Assembly (NCBI GenBank): GCA_022606425.2 | Contig: JAHDVF020001353.1 | Coordinates: 806,001 to 870,000 of the forward strand | Direction of reading: 5' to 3' | DNA: 64,000 nt | Source of the DNA: Lepidostoma basale | Taxonomy: Eukaryota > Arthropoda > Insecta > Trichoptera > Lepidostomatidae | Shown: one piece after another, positions 8,947 through 19,612 of the stretch | How positions within the stretch are numbered: the first letter of the stretch is position 1 | Layout of the letters: each line of letters begins with the position of its first letter | Position numbers and translations under genes: made by a program | The notes under the pieces: model-generated | The model's input: the letters and a program-made list of their open reading frames with translations, nothing else | Database searches by the model: none | What the model was told of the DNA's origin: nothing

Positions 8947-9754
8947 ACACAGTGCATACTTTGAGCAAATATTTAATCTTTGAGAAAATCAAATATTATT
9001 TATACTGGTTAAAGAATCAGCCTGAAGGTTCAAATCCTTGTTAATCCCCCCCTTGTTATTATTAATAAGGGTGGTTGGATCACGTGACTAGAATCCTCGT
9101 CCGTAAGTCTCCACCCCCACACCTACCCCCCGCCATCCCTTGTTAGCTCGTCGTTTTCATTGTAGCGTAAACAATACCCTATCGAAAGTGTTTCTGATAA
9201 TTATTCTGTTATACATTGCTTTGTCCTTAAATTCAGATGTTAATTAATAATTATTGTTTTGTTAATCGTATTTTAATTAGAAATCGTTTTAAGTCTTAAG
9301 TAATATCGGCTAATTGTATTACGTGAAAATAGTCCATGAAAATATTTCATTAATTAGTGGGAAATACTGATATTTCAACGTCTTAAAGACTTTATTAATT
9401 ATATTTTGTTGCTTGACAATAATGTAAAAGTCCATATTAACCACCCTACGTATTTAAACGTACGTGATACGTTCACTGTGACTGTACCATTCTGCGCTAT
9501 CCCGTATCACGTACGCGCTTGAGAAAAAGTTTTGTACCTAAAATGTACAAACTGTTAGGGATACGCGTTTGTGCCAACAACACTCGAGTACAAGTCTTCA
9601 TAAATATGTTAGTTTTACAAGGGGCAGGCGAAATGTGCGGCCGAGTATCTGACGTTTCGTAATTTAAAAAAATAAAATTCATATATATTTATTAATTTTC
9701 TCCCCGACGTTCCTCCACTTTACCCATTAGTACTTTTTATACCATCATTTTTTC
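8947..9754. other. Unassigned; one small palindrome
   Basis: No gene is seen. ACGTGATACG (about 9463-9472) and CGTATCACGT (about 9502-9511) form a 10-bp inverted repeat with a ~30-nt spacer. The C-rich patch at 9040-9150 matches nothing else in the window. Confidence 0.35.
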
Positions 9755-10112
9755 ATTCGTTTTTTTCATGTTTCCGAACCATCTTCATGATTAGATCATT
9801 GTTTTGTTCATTACACTTTCATTCTCATCGTATTCACTTCTTATAATTTCATTTGAGACTCCATCATACACAGATTTTCCGCCCATTCGTATAAGAGATC
9901 TCATGTCTAATGCCTTTATTATACTTTCATTCTTCTTTTACGTCTCCCTGCCCGCTGGACCGACGATCTGAAGAAGATTGCTGGACATGGATGGATGGGA
10001 GCGGCAATGGATAGTGGGCGGTGGCGTGCTTTGGGAGAGGCCTACATTTTGCAGTGGATGGCAGACTGCTGATGATGATTCTTCTTTTACCAGGTCCATG
10101 CTTCGCTTCCGT
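9755..10112 (-). pseudogene. LINE-A fragment, interrupted by a LINE insertion
   Basis: The minus strand matches LINE-A from the GSLRWFGHMERM region back to YGSEAWTW. It is split at 9941 by a 136-bp LINE fragment (9942-10077) and resumes at 10078-10112. Several stops are present. Confidence 0.65.
9942..10077 (+). mobile_element. RTE-like LINE 3' fragment with 13-bp TSD
   Basis: The plus-strand frame reads RWTDDLKKIAGHGWMGAAMD and SGRWRALGEAYILQWM, the extreme C-terminus of an RTE-like reverse transcriptase, followed by a TGATGATG tail. ATTCTTCTTTTAC at 9929-9941 and 10078-10090 is the target duplication, placing this insertion inside an older LINE-A copy. Only about 45 codons were copied. Confidence 0.75.
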
Positions 10113-11110
10113 CAACTGCATTGACGCTGTATCGAATTGGATGGCTTCGAATAAACTCAAACTAAACCCATCAAAAACAGAATTTCTTTGGACTGCTTCT
10201 ACGAAGCGCCAAAACTTAATTGATCGCTCCCCAGTATCTACATCCGACACAGATATCTCTCCTAAAAAAGCAATAAAACTTCTTGGCGTCCATCTAGAGA
10301 CTGATCTTTCATTGAAAACTCAAATCAATAAAACTGTCAGCAATTGCTTCTTTCATCTAAGGCAATTAAGATCCATAAAAAAGAAATATTCCCATTGACA
10401 GTTTTAAAACATTAATCAATTCCTTCGTCGTGTCCCGACTAGATTACTGCAATGGTGTCTACGCCAACATCCCCAAACAGCAAACAAATAAACTCCAGCC
10501 TGCATTCAATGCAGCAGCAAGACTGATAAGGGGTGTGCCAAAAAGTTGTCACATAACACAGCATCTTCACAGGAGCTCCACTGGCTGAAATATCCAGAAA
10601 GGATTACAATACAAGCTCTGCTGGACGGTTTATAAGGCGTTGCATGGAATGGCACCAGCTTATATATCTGAACTCTGCATCAACGAAAACCTGAATGCTA
10701 GACAGTCTACACTGCGATCAGCTAAGTCTTCTGCGATCGGTAGATTGACTGTGCCAAAACGCTGTCCAAGCACAAACTTTGGCGACCGAGCCTTCTCGGT
10801 AGCCGGCCCTTCAGCCTGGAACAGTCTTCCAGCAGACCTTATGTGCATTGAGAATCAATCAGAGTTTAGATCGAGATTCAAAACGCACCTTTTCAAATTA
10901 TCATTTCCTGACAGGAAGGGCTGATCGACTTCGTCAGGTGCAGCCCTCATACTAAATATGTTTATTATTTTTGTTATCATTATTAATATTATTATTATCT
11001 AGTTGATAAAACGGAGCATCTACTTCAGCGCCCTTGAGATGAGTAATTCATAAAAATGCCGCTCTATAAATTATCCAATTTATTATTATTATTATATTCC
11101 ATTTATAAAA
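10113..11110 (+). pseudogene. L2/CR1-like LINE, 3' half
   Basis: The first frame (10110-10398) reads CIDAVSNWMASNKLKLNPSKTEFLW and LLGVHLETDLSLKTQINKTVSNCFFHLRQLRSI, the segment after the YADD box. Later frames give SRLDYCNGVYANIP, HGMAPAYISEL and FGDRAFSVAGPSAWNSLPADL. Such FGDRAFxVAGPxxWN blocks are typical of L2/CR1-group LINEs. Frameshifts occur near 10395 and 10560. The 3' UTR contains GCGCCCTTGAG and ends in (ATT)n at about 11080-11097. 5'-truncated. Confidence 0.75.
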
Positions 11111-11692
11111 AAAAATATTAATCGCCGTTATTAAGTCAGGGTCTTTGACCGGATGCTGCACCGCTGATCAACCCCTTAATAAAGAAAGTCCTTCTGTTTT
11201 CGCAACAATTTACATGCATTTTCAAAGTCTTTAAATATTGCACTTTACAAGTTCATAGACATGTATTTTATAAGCTGAAGTTCGCCATACAGAGCGATCA
11301 TTAAATTTGCACAGCGCCAAGTAAGCGCTGAAGTTATTTATTATCATTTCACTACTAACATTCCCATAACTACTGTTCTTGCTAGTTGTGTATAGAGAAG
11401 TACATTATGTTTTCATTTTAATACTAGCGCCAGACATGGCGTGACGCGGCTGACAGCGTGACAGATATAACCCCTTCCACCTGGGCGCGGGGTGGTTAAT
11501 ACAACCCCTACAACCCCCTCGTAAAATTTCTCACAGGAGTCTTACGCCAACCGTCTGTGAACATTAAGCATAGTTTAAGTGATAAGTTGCCGGCGTACAG
11601 TACGAATGCATGTAAGGAATAGGGTAGACATATTCTTTTATTTTCTTCTATTTATCATATTGACATGCGATTAGGCTAGCTTTGTATAACTT
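11111..11692. other. Unassigned
   Basis: A GC-richer patch (11440-11530) with no match elsewhere in the window; otherwise nothing. Confidence 0.4.
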
Positions 11693-11929
11693 ACAAACTA
11701 ACTAACCTTCACGCCGTCTCACCGAAGGGTAGGCAGAAAAAATGGATCGCCACACTGTTCTGTCCTGGCATACATCTCTCGCTTCCTCTACACTCATACA
11801 TCGTGTCATACACGCACGTCGATTTCTAAGACTCCTCACGTGAACGATATTTATTATTTGATTGATTTGATCGTGCCGAGTTTTCCTCGGCCATCCTCTA
11901 TTTCTAGCTCCGTTCACATCGTTTACATA
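11693..11929 (-). pseudogene. LINE-A copy, 3' part, split by a DNA transposon
   Basis: The minus strand reads MNGARNRGWPRKTRHDQINQI, NRRACMTRCMSVEEARDVCQDRTVWRSIFSAYPS and the (GTTA)n tail. It is cut at 11929 by the element 11930-12932 and resumes at 12933-12990 with the upstream LINE sequence, ACCTACTTCACCATTCTGTC on the plus strand. Confidence 0.75.
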
Positions 11930-12932
11930 TCGTCACCTGAGAGTAAGAAGGTTCCAACTGACAAAAGTAAAAAGCTGAGAAAAATGAAGTCAAAGTTTTG
12001 TTGGTTTCGGGTGTGTATCTTGAAATAAAAGAGTTTTATTCCAATTTCCAGAGATTATTTTACCGAGAAACGTGTAAATTTTGTCTGGCAACAATTGTAA
12101 TAATAAAGTTCTAAGTTTAAATTATTATTATTATTATTATTTTGTTGAAAAAACTCCTTACATCATTACAGTGCAAGCCAAATCGATGTAAAGGGTGAAA
12201 AAAAAGAATATCAAAGGAAATATACATAGAACCTTATGAATAGGAAAAGCCAGTTATCTACTTGCTGCCTTTATCATAAGGGCATTTACGAATTCGCCAT
12301 AATTGCATCCAAAGAGGTCTATCTCTTCTGCAACCTCATTTAAGAGACGAATCGCCTTCAATACAGGAGAACTTCGAAGGGCTTCTGTGCGGCAATTTGG
12401 GGCATAAAATAATATATGCCCCCTTGCTCTGCTATAACTATGGGGAACGTACAGATTTAGCTCTTTCAGCACTCCTGGATTGAAAACACCTCCGGATAAT
12501 AGTTTAAAAAAATGCTTTCCCAGAAAGATCATTCGACGAGCTTCAAGAGTGTTGAAACCCAACACTCCTGAGAGAAACAGTGAGGGGTACATAAAAGGAT
12601 AACAGTTATACTCCCTGAGGTATAAGTACCTTAAAAATCGTTTCTGGATCCTTTCCAGCTCCAAGATGACTGTTCTTTCTCTGGGGTCCCAAATGATAGA
12701 GCAGTACTCCAAGTTACTGCGAACCAGCTTCTGAAGATGAATCCTTCTTCAGTGAATCGTGTGTTTTGAATGATCAGATGAAACTTGATTCTTTTCGTAA
12801 CATCAAAATGACGATATTATTACATGTTTTTTTTTATTGTACGTATAGATAAGGTTAGTAAGAACCCTTTTCACGAAAAAAAGATAAATGTGAAATTTTG
12901 TTAGTTGGAACCCTCTTACCCTCAGGTGACGA
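11930..12932. mobile_element. TA-flanked DNA transposon with ~32-bp TIRs
   Basis: The ends TCGTCACCTGAGAGTAAGAA and, inverted, TCGTCACCTGAGGGTAAGAG match over ~32 bp with four mismatches, and both end at TTCCAACT. TA flanks each side within the LINE-A target (GTTTACATA|...|TACCTAC). A J LINE (12118-12760) sits inside, so the original element was much shorter. No transposase is seen. A Tc1/mariner-type MITE is the likely class. Confidence 0.75.
12118..12760 (-). pseudogene. J2 LINE, C-terminal domain with (AAT)n tail
   Basis: The minus frame of 152 codons reads MEYCSIIWDPRERTVILELERIQKRFLRYLYLRE, then LGFNTLEARRMIFLGKHFFKLL, ELNLYVPHSYSRARGHILFY and AIRLLNEVAEEIDLF. This is the post-RT region of a jockey/CR1-like LINE. 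The 3' UTR runs to (TAATAATAAT) at 12122-12142. The open C-terminal frame suggests a young but heavily truncated insertion. It shares TTTACATCGATTTGG with the J3 copy at 21325. Confidence 0.75.
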
Positions 12933-12995
12933 TATACCTACTTCACCATTCTGTCTTTACTCATTATTTCCTTGTGTCCACACCATCTTTCATTT

Positions 12996-13185
12996 CATTT
13001 ATTTGAATTAAAATCACAAACATTACAAACACATAATTTCAGATCGTTTGCAATTACATAATAAGAATTTATAAGAGAAGCATAAAAAAAACATTAAGAT
13101 TAAAGGAGTAGAAAGAATCATTGATATTGCATCCCTGAGGCAACTCACACTATCACGAAATATAGCGACCTCCGAGGCGACCCGA
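12996..13185. other. Unassigned
   Basis: No match. The following TTAA element begins at 13186. Confidence 0.4.
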
Positions 13186-13966
13186 TTAACCGTCGCGTTG
13201 CCATGTGGTCAATTGAGTTTCCACTGCCAATTTAAAGTTGATTTTCTTAAAACCTATGGACCCTAATATTATAAAAAATAATTGTTATCCTCCATTGAAG
13301 TGTTCTCAATATTTCGTAATAAAAAAAAAGCAAAAAATTACTTCCTTCATCCCAAACAAAATATTTTCTAAGACTGCCCTCACCTTCATTCGTGTTAAGG
13401 TAGAATTTGTTTTGCTAATATTTACAACTTTATCAAAAGTGACAAATACTTACTCGCTGTTTTGAACGTATTATAAATTATATCTTTGACCTTTTCAATA
13501 GGTACGTAATAATACCGACTGGATGAAAACGCAGCACGTAACTTAATAATATCAGAACTGTGAAAATATTAACACTTTACCAAAAGGGACAAATATTAAT
13601 ACGTACACGTTGTCTTGAACGTACTATACATTTTGCCTAGGTGCCTTTATCATACGTAAAATCTCGTAAAGTCTACTTGTTTTACTTGACAAGTTTATAC
13701 TTGGTGCCAGTCGCTCGTATGCTGTGACGCATTCCATATCAGAAATCGCATGGTTCCAGAAAAAAATTAATAATGATATGTTTTTTAAATAATCCATGTA
13801 TGTTATAGATATCGATCTATTTCTAATGAAATTCCCTACAAGATGACATAAATTAAATTTTGATTCATTGAGTCATATGCTTGATATTTAGATAAAGTTA
13901 GCGGTAAACTGAATTTACCACATGGGAGCGAGCGTTTTGTTTTGAACACGGTACGTTAAGGGTTAA
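13186..13966 (-). mobile_element. TTAA-flanked non-autonomous transposon, copy 1
   Basis: The 781-bp unit has TTAA at both ends. One end reads CCGTCGCGTTGCCATGTGGT, the other, inverted, CCCTTAACGTACCGTGTTC. Both have ATGTGGTCAATT.AGTTT in the subterminal region. The reverse complement recurs at 24213-24995 across its whole length. No transposase is present. TTAA duplication is a hallmark of piggyBac; the superfamily call is inference. Confidence 0.75.
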
Positions 13967-14204
13967 GCGATAAGATTGCCCTACCCACAGGCATAACCAT
14001 TGGCAGGTTGGTCTTCGCCATTGGCAAATAAAACAATCTGTGCTGTATTTGACGAAGGTAATTATCAGAGACAAATAGGCCTACATCACTCAGGACATCC
14101 GAGTTTTGTATATGGCCGCCAATCAGCTGAAAGAAGTGAACTTCCAAGTGAATATTCCTCCTTCTCTCCAAAGATTGGTAGCTTAGCATACCTAGCAAGA
14201 ATTC
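13967..14204 (-). pseudogene. G LINE fragment
   Basis: The minus strand encodes MLGMLSYQSLERRRNIHLEVHFFQLI, VGLFVSDNYLRQIQHRLFYLPMAKTNLPMVMPVGRAI, related to the G LINE at 7880-8640. The TTAA element abuts its 3' side. Confidence 0.6.
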
Positions 14205-14372
14205 ATTTTAACGACCCTCTCATTCGCACACTTTATAACACTTTCATTCGCACAGCACTTACTTCTCACATTTGATTTGACACTCTGTCTTATACAGATT
14301 TATCACACACTCGTCTTAGACATTTTTTATTTTACTTTCATCCTTCTTTTGCTAGTTTCATGCTTCACTTCC
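14205..14372 (-). pseudogene. LINE-A relic
   Basis: Matches the RRMCGKSVYDRV to NKIMKGSL segment of LINE-A on the minus strand, with small deletions. No tail. Confidence 0.6.
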
Positions 14373-14429
14373 AGCTTAAATTAACAACCCCTTAATTATC
14401 AACGGAATGATAGACACTCTAGATCTGTC

Positions 14430-14640
14430 CTTTCTAATTAAATATCACATGCTATTAAGCTCTACCATACAGCATACATTATTGATTGTAATAATATCTA
14501 TAATTTAATTAAAACGAAAACATGTCTTGCCTGTCTAAGGCACTATCAAATGTCTGTCTAGAGCATAATCAATTGTACATTTGATAGTGCCTAACAGGCG
14601 ATACATGTCATTCACATAAAATTTAATAATAAACCGATCA
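14430..14640. repeat. HHR-7 palindromic element (degenerate)
   Basis: CTAAGGCACTATCAAATGTC at about 14536 and the inverted ACATTTGATAGTGCCTAACAGGC at about 14576 form the inner arms; ATACATGTCATTCAC and GTCTTGCCTG match the outer arms. The element belongs with 49640-49985 and 58255-58400. Its hammerhead core is strongly decayed (GATAGT, CGATAC). Confidence 0.55.
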
Positions 14641-14690
14641 ATCATCACACCGTTTCTCCGGAGGGGTTGGCAGAGAGGATAGACCTCCAT
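14640..14690 (-). pseudogene. LINE-A tail-only fragment
   Basis: ATCACACCGTTTCTCCGGAG and GGTTGGCAGAGAGGATAGAC match the extreme 3' end of LINE-A in minus orientation. Confidence 0.55.
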
Positions 14691-14697
14691 ATCAAAA

Positions 14698-15425
14698 AAA
14701 AAACATTATGTATTATGTTATTTTTCTTTTGTTATCTTATTTTATATCATTGTATTTTATATTATTTATTTTATATTATTTTAGATATTGAAGCATGGAA
14801 CTTGCAAAAGAAGAATCAAAGTATAATAAATACTGTAGAAATGAGATCTTTTAGACAAATGTATGGTAAATCTGTATATGATAGAGTGTCAAATGCAAGT
14901 ATAAGAAGTGAATACGGTGCGAATGAAAGTGTTTTGAACAAAATAATGAAAGGGTAATTAAGATGTTTCGGACACATGGAAAGAATAAGTGAAGACAGAA
15001 TGGTGTAGAAGGTATATGTAAACGGCGTGAATGGAGCTAGAAATAAAAGAAGGCCGAGGAAAACGTGGCACGATCAAATCGATCAAATATTAAATCTCGG
15101 TCACGTGAGTAGCCGAAGAAATCGACGTGAGTGCATGACAAGATGTATGTAAGATACGTAGAGGAAGCGAAAGAAGTATGTCAGGACAAAACAGTGTGGT
15201 GTTTCATTCTTTCTTCCTACTCCTCCGGGGAGACGACGTGATGGTAAGTAAGTTAGTTAGTTTTTTAGATTAATTTTGTGGACGTTGGACGATCGTAGTG
15301 TGCGCAGGAGATGCCTATTGGTGGCGATGAGGATCGCAACCCATCACACCGCGTCTTCCACGGGGGCGAAAAGAGAAGGACGAAGGCCGTATCCGTTCAA
15401 GTGTGGCCGTCCATTCTTTCTGTCT
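14698..15425 (+). repeat. S element, interrupted by LINE-A
   Basis: The S repeat begins with the block TATATCATTGTATTTTATAT (14745-14780), is interrupted at 14787-15262 by LINE-A, and resumes with TTTTAGATTAATTTTGTGGA, GATGCCTATTGGTGGCGATG and a LINE-A-like TGTGGCCGTCCATTCTTTCT end. The other copies (28805-29165, 35455-35735, 57640-58130) are also GC-rich in the centre and AT-rich at the front. This copy lacks the (GTTA)n end. Confidence 0.7.
14787..15262 (+). pseudogene. LINE-A copy inside S, 8-bp TSD
   Basis: Frames read DIEAWNLQKKNQSIINTVEMRSFRQMYGKSVYDRVSNASIRSEYGANESVLNKIMKG, then broken RGRPRKTWHDQIDQILNLGHV and the GGTAAGTAAGTTAGTT tail. TTTTAGAT occurs at 14779-14786 and 15263-15270 as the target duplication. 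Stops at the LINE codons near 14957 and 15008 make it dead. Confidence 0.75.
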
Positions 15426-15469
15426 ACAATTTTAACTTAAGTGAAATAAAGTGCTGTAATACCAAGTGT

Positions 15470-16163
15470 AATTCTTCTTCTCTTCTTCTTCCTCAGCCTA
15501 TTCCCGTCCACTCCTGGACAAAGGCCTCCTTCATTCGCTTCCATGTCACTCTGTCCTGTGCAGACTGCATACAGATTATTCCGACGTGTCTGTTCAGATC
15601 ATCCTTCCACCGTACTTGCGGTTGCCCTGCACTTCTCTTTGCCGTCCACGGTCTCCAAGTCAGCAGTCTTCTTGTCCACTTTTCATTTGAACTTCTGGCT
15701 ACGTGACCTGCCCTTTGCCATTTGAGAGTCTCCACCCGGTGGATGATGTCAGTGACCTTTGTTTTTTCTCTCACCTTATCGTTTCTGACTCTGTATCTTA
15801 GGCTTATTCCTAACATGGCTCTTTGGGTCACTCGTAGTTTCTCGACTCTCTGTTTGGACAATGTAACAGTTTCAAGACCATATGTACAAACTGGCAGAAC
15901 GCAGGCTTCATAGACTAGGTATTTTCCGGTTTTTAAGGATGTAACTCATGTTTCCGAAAGCTCCCCAGCTTAGTCCAATTCTTATTTTTAACTCAGCGGT
16001 TTGGCTATGTCGGCCCAATCGAATATTGTGTCCCAGGTTTGTATATTCTTGGACATTCTCAATTCTGTTGCCAAGCCTTTCCGTGCCTATCATCTTGGTC
16101 TTTGCCAGGTTCATATTCAAACCTACAGATTTGGAAACAACGTTTAGTTCTTTCAGCATTTAA
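15470..16163 (-). pseudogene. RTE-B LINE, C-terminal part
   Basis: The minus strand encodes MLKELNVVSKSVGLNMNLAKTK, then after a frameshift near 15905 MSKQRVEKLRVTQRAMLGISLRYRVRNDKVREKTKVTDI, WQRAGHVARSSNEKW, RRLLTWRPW, GQPQVRWKDDL and AQDRVTWKRMKEAFVQEW. The segment follows the RT catalytic core. A GAAGAAGAAG tail lies at the 3' end. It is the same family as 34790-35205 and 54295-54690. Clade RTE by C-terminal style; not certain. Confidence 0.75.
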
Positions 16164-16195
16164 GCTTCTTCATCCGGTAATTATCAAATATAAAT

Positions 16196-16754
16196 AATGT
16201 AATACGTCTTCGTCTCTATTGAGATACAATTAAAATTTTTAATTAACCACCCTTTGGTGTAAATTCAGGATTTCGTATACAGGTATAAGTATACATTCAC
16301 AAATATTTGTTCTTCAAATATTCTGGTCAAATTCTTTGGCATATAGAATGGAATAATACTCCTAGCGGCTTCTAACAATATGTTAGGCGACAGCCTTCGC
16401 ATTGTGTTAATAAGGTAGTTTGCTAAATGCCGAAAATCATTCTCCATAGATGGCGTTAGTGGGTCGGTTGTATAGGTTAATTCTTGAAAAAATTCACAAG
16501 TGTAACCAAATCTACATAGATGGCTGACTGAAACTGACACGTGAAGATAAATATGGATTTCGAAGTATATATACATCTTCCAAAAATTTGTCATGCATGA
16601 TCACAATAACAAAGGTGGAATGGGGAATGTTGTAATTACATAAAGCGTGCGCTTAACCCAACTAATGACAGGTCATAAGTCCTGTAAACACCTTGATCAT
16701 CCATGTTCAGTTTCCAGTTTACGTCTTCGTCTCTATTGAGATACAATTAAAAAT
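16196..16754 (-). repeat. T repeat (T1 form)
   Basis: The unit closely matches 55813-56300 along its length (CATATAGAATGGAATAATAC, GGCGTTAGTGGGTCGG, AAAGCGTGCGCTTAACCCAA). CTTCGTCTCTATTGAGATAC occurs at both ends as a direct repeat (about 16206-16225 and 16726-16745). On the minus strand the 5' end is TTGTATCTCAATAGAGACG. An open frame of 109 codons is shared with the other copy but is probably incidental. Confidence 0.7.
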
Positions 16755-16778
16755 ATAAATAATGTGTTTTTTTTTTAC

Positions 16779-17010
16779 ATATACAATAGTTCGCGTGAAC
16801 CCAATAACAGTATACAATTTGTTTTTTTTAAGCTGATATATTGATTCTCGTGACATGTGATAGGTAGCCAATCTATCTCCATTTTATTGTCACGTGAATT
16901 CTACACCAGACCAAAGACATTGTGACAATCACACTGCCATCACCGGGAATCGAACCCGGGACCTTCGGTATGGAAGTCGGAGCTCTTACCACTCTGCCAC
17001 GAAGGTCGTC
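16779..17010 (-). mobile_element. SINE1, tRNA-derived
   Basis: On the minus strand the head has TGGCAGAGTGG (A box) and GGTTCGATTCC (B box, here perfect to the pol III consensus), the body GACAATAAAATGG, and a tail similar to the one near 5630. This is the best-preserved head of the three copies. An RTE-B scrap (17011-17043, TTGGTCTTTACCAGGTTCAT) abuts it. Confidence 0.82.
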
Positions 17011-17043
17011 TTGGTCTTTACCAGGTTCATATTCAAACCTACA

Positions 17044-17644
17044 GCGTAATTTTACTACCAAGTGTAATTATATTTATTCAAAAATAAATAATGTGTTTTG
17101 TTTTCTTTATTGTTACAATAAAAAAACTTTCTATCTGATTCTCACATATTTAAAGTATACTTTGACATTTGAAGAATAATATTCTGCATGCGATATAAAG
17201 TCTGCCGTGTCGTGCCTCCGACGTTTTGTCTATCGTACGCCATTTCCAAAGTTTGGTTTGGCATTAATATATTTTACTCTAAACGTCTAGCTAGTCTTCT
17301 CACATTTCTTATTTTACATTCGCGGTTACGTTCTTTCACGTGATATTTATGTGTTTGAATTATTGTATACAAGTTTAAAAAGTTTAAGATTATACGAGTA
17401 TGGGCAATGCCGTCTCGAAATCTCTATTTACCAGGCCGTTATGTTGATTTAAATGTGGGGCCGGTTTGATCTGACAGCTGTCAAATGTCAAAAGAAATTC
17501 AAATTTATCGCGACGTTTTTGAAATAATTAATAAACATAAACAAACAGAAGGCGCTTATGTAGAGACCACGTGCACTCCAATATCAGTTGGAGAAGATGG
17601 TACTTTTCCCCACGCAGTATATGACCCAGATTTGAGATTTTTCG
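17044..17644. other. Unassigned
   Basis: No repeat match or coding signal. Confidence 0.4.
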
Positions 17645-17960
17645 AACCTTGATAGTTGATAACAGTTATCTGTCAACTTTAGCTCTCCTCAGGACTTCGG
17701 TATTGGTAACCATGTCTGTCCAGGGAATTCTAAGCATTCGGCGATAGAACCACATTTCAAATGCTTCCAGTCTGTTCATTGAGTTAACTTTCAAGGTCCA
17801 CGTTTCACATCCGTACAATAAAATAGACCACACATAGCATTTGATCATTCTCTGGCGGAGTTTCAAGTTTACGTTATCATTGCAGAAGAGTGATTTCATT
17901 TTATTAAACGTAGCTTTTGCTGCCTCGATTCGAGTATATAACGAGTACCTATATAAAGAA
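17645..17960 (-). pseudogene. RTE-C LINE fragment
   Basis: The minus frame reads RIEAAKATFNKMKSLFCNDNVNLKLRQRMIKCYVWSILLYGCETWTLKVNSMNRLEAFEMWFYRRMLRIPWTDMVTNTEVLRRA. This is the post-RT segment with the LYGCETW and RRMLRIPW signatures of RTE-type LINEs. It is truncated at both sides but open. Confidence 0.75.
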
Positions 17961-18699
17961 AATATATTAATAACTAGCAATATCCTTGAGATAACCAGAT
18001 AACCAACAACAAGGATCATTCTATTGAAACCAATAAAGAAAAATAAAAAACGTGATACCTTTGAGCTTCAATGTTACACACACAAAATACAATTATTTAG
18101 ACTTTCATGTTGCTCTCATGTAATATATGAAAATTTAAAAAACGGCTTTTCATTATTAAATACGAAGCTTTACATATGGAGCTTTGACATTTACATAAAG
18201 AGCTTTCCTTTATTGTTTGAGGAACAAAATAATTTATTATATAACACGACTTAAGCTTTCTCCTATAATACGTTCTGCTCGAATTTAAGATTCTAATTAT
18301 ATATCGCCTCTCAAATCCAACCGGTACGTTTGCGACAGTAATTTGTTGGGGGTGATTTATATGTATGGAGCAGGGCTGAAGGATGTTTTAGTCCGCCCTC
18401 CGCCCCGCCATCCCTCTCAATCAGGGCCCCTATCTTTAGGTGACAGGGCGTCCCGGGGTAGAATGGAGACGTAATGATGATGGAAGAGACGCGATCGGCC
18501 CATCAATACGATTGATTCGGTCACTTAATTAAATTTGAATTGATAATTCGCCAAATCTTATTAAATTAGTCAATGAATGGAACTATATTGGTGAAATTTA
18601 TCGTGAACAAAGGAAAATATAATAAAAATTCAAGAAAATACAGAAGCACACTAATTTTTAAGGATGTATTAAAATAAAATAAATCTTAAGAATTGATTT
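17961..18699. other. Unassigned; GC-richer 18360-18500
   Basis: No match to other repeats in the window. The 18360-18500 patch is richer in GC and could be single-copy; no frame is convincing. Confidence 0.35.
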
Positions 18700-18765
18700 A
18701 TCTCAATAGAGACGAAGATGCAAATTATTTGGAAACAGAATATGGTGGTCAAGACGTTTACAAAA
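18700..18765 (+). repeat. T repeat, 5' end only
   Basis: TATCTCAATAGAGACGAAGA and AACAGAATATGGTGGTC match the 5' end of the T repeats at 29785, 33520 and 56728. Confidence 0.55.
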
Positions 18766-18804
18766 CTAATGACTCGCTGACAGTAAAGAAAATTTCACAA
18801 ACAA

Positions 18805-19612
18805 GTCTTAGTGGCAATGATGTATGAGGCATGCAAAAAGAGTGACTTGGTGATGAATGTGTCTAAATCTAAAGTGATGGTTTTCGAGAAAGAATAATGT
18901 ATGACGATTTGTGATATAAGTGCGATGGGCGAGAAATTGGAGCAAGTTACTTAATTTACGTATCTGGGAAGCATGTTTACAAGAGACGGAAAAATGGAGA
19001 AAGACATCGAAAGAAGGGTTGGTGCTGGGAATAAAATAAATGGCGCACTCAAAGTCATTACTGCAAATAGAAATATATCCACAGAAGCAAAGATGGCAGT
19101 ACACAATGGAGTTCTAGTGCCAACCCTCATGTATGGAAGTGAAGCTTGGAGCTGGCAAAAGAAGGATGAAAGCAGGATAAACGCCGTAGAAATGAGATCA
19201 CTAAGAAGAATGTGCGGGAAAACGTTGTATGATAGAATACCGAACGATGAAAAAAGAAATAAATGTAAGCCAGATGACTGCATCATGAATAAAATTAAAA
19301 AAGGATCCCTGAGATGGTTTGGACATATGGGACGAATGGATGGAGAGTACAATGGTTAAAAAGTTGTACACAAACAGCGTGAGTGAGAAAACAAACCGAG
19401 GACGACCGAGGAAAACATTGCATGACCAAATGAATCAATTACTAAAAGGCGGCCACATTCGAAGTCGGAATAATCGACGTTCGTGCATGGTACGATGTAT
19501 GAATGTAGAGAAAGCCCGAGAGGTATGCCAGGACAGAGCATTGTGGCGATCCATCCTCTCTGCCTACCCCTCCGGGGAAATGGCGTGATGGTTAGTTAGT
19601 TAGTTAGTTTTT
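18805..19612 (+). pseudogene. LINE-A copy (SVSxKxxRG subtype), long 3' fragment
   Basis: The copy runs from MYEACKKSDLVMNVSKSKVMVFEKE, via FTRDGKMEKDIERRVGAGNKINGALKV, AVHNGVLVPTLMYGSEAWSWQKKDESRINAVEMRSLRRMCGKTLYDRI and GSLRWFGHMGRMDG, to RGRPRKTLHDQMNQLLKGGHIRS and SAYPSGEMA, then a (GTTA)n tail. A UAA at the KEEC position, a UAA after LEQVT and a frameshift near 19355 kill it. Its closest relatives are 3475-3830 and 42960-43432. Confidence 0.85.

Noticed and set aside
16265..16594. 109-codon frame conserved between two T repeats (partner 55860-56141)
   Set aside because: Most differences between the two copies change amino acids, and T2 copies do not carry it. The frame is shared because the repeats are homologous, not because of protein constraint.
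16922..17000. Possible tRNA genes at the SINE1 heads
   Set aside because: A and B boxes are present, but the same head is followed by a shared non-tRNA body at three loci, and acceptor stems do not pair.
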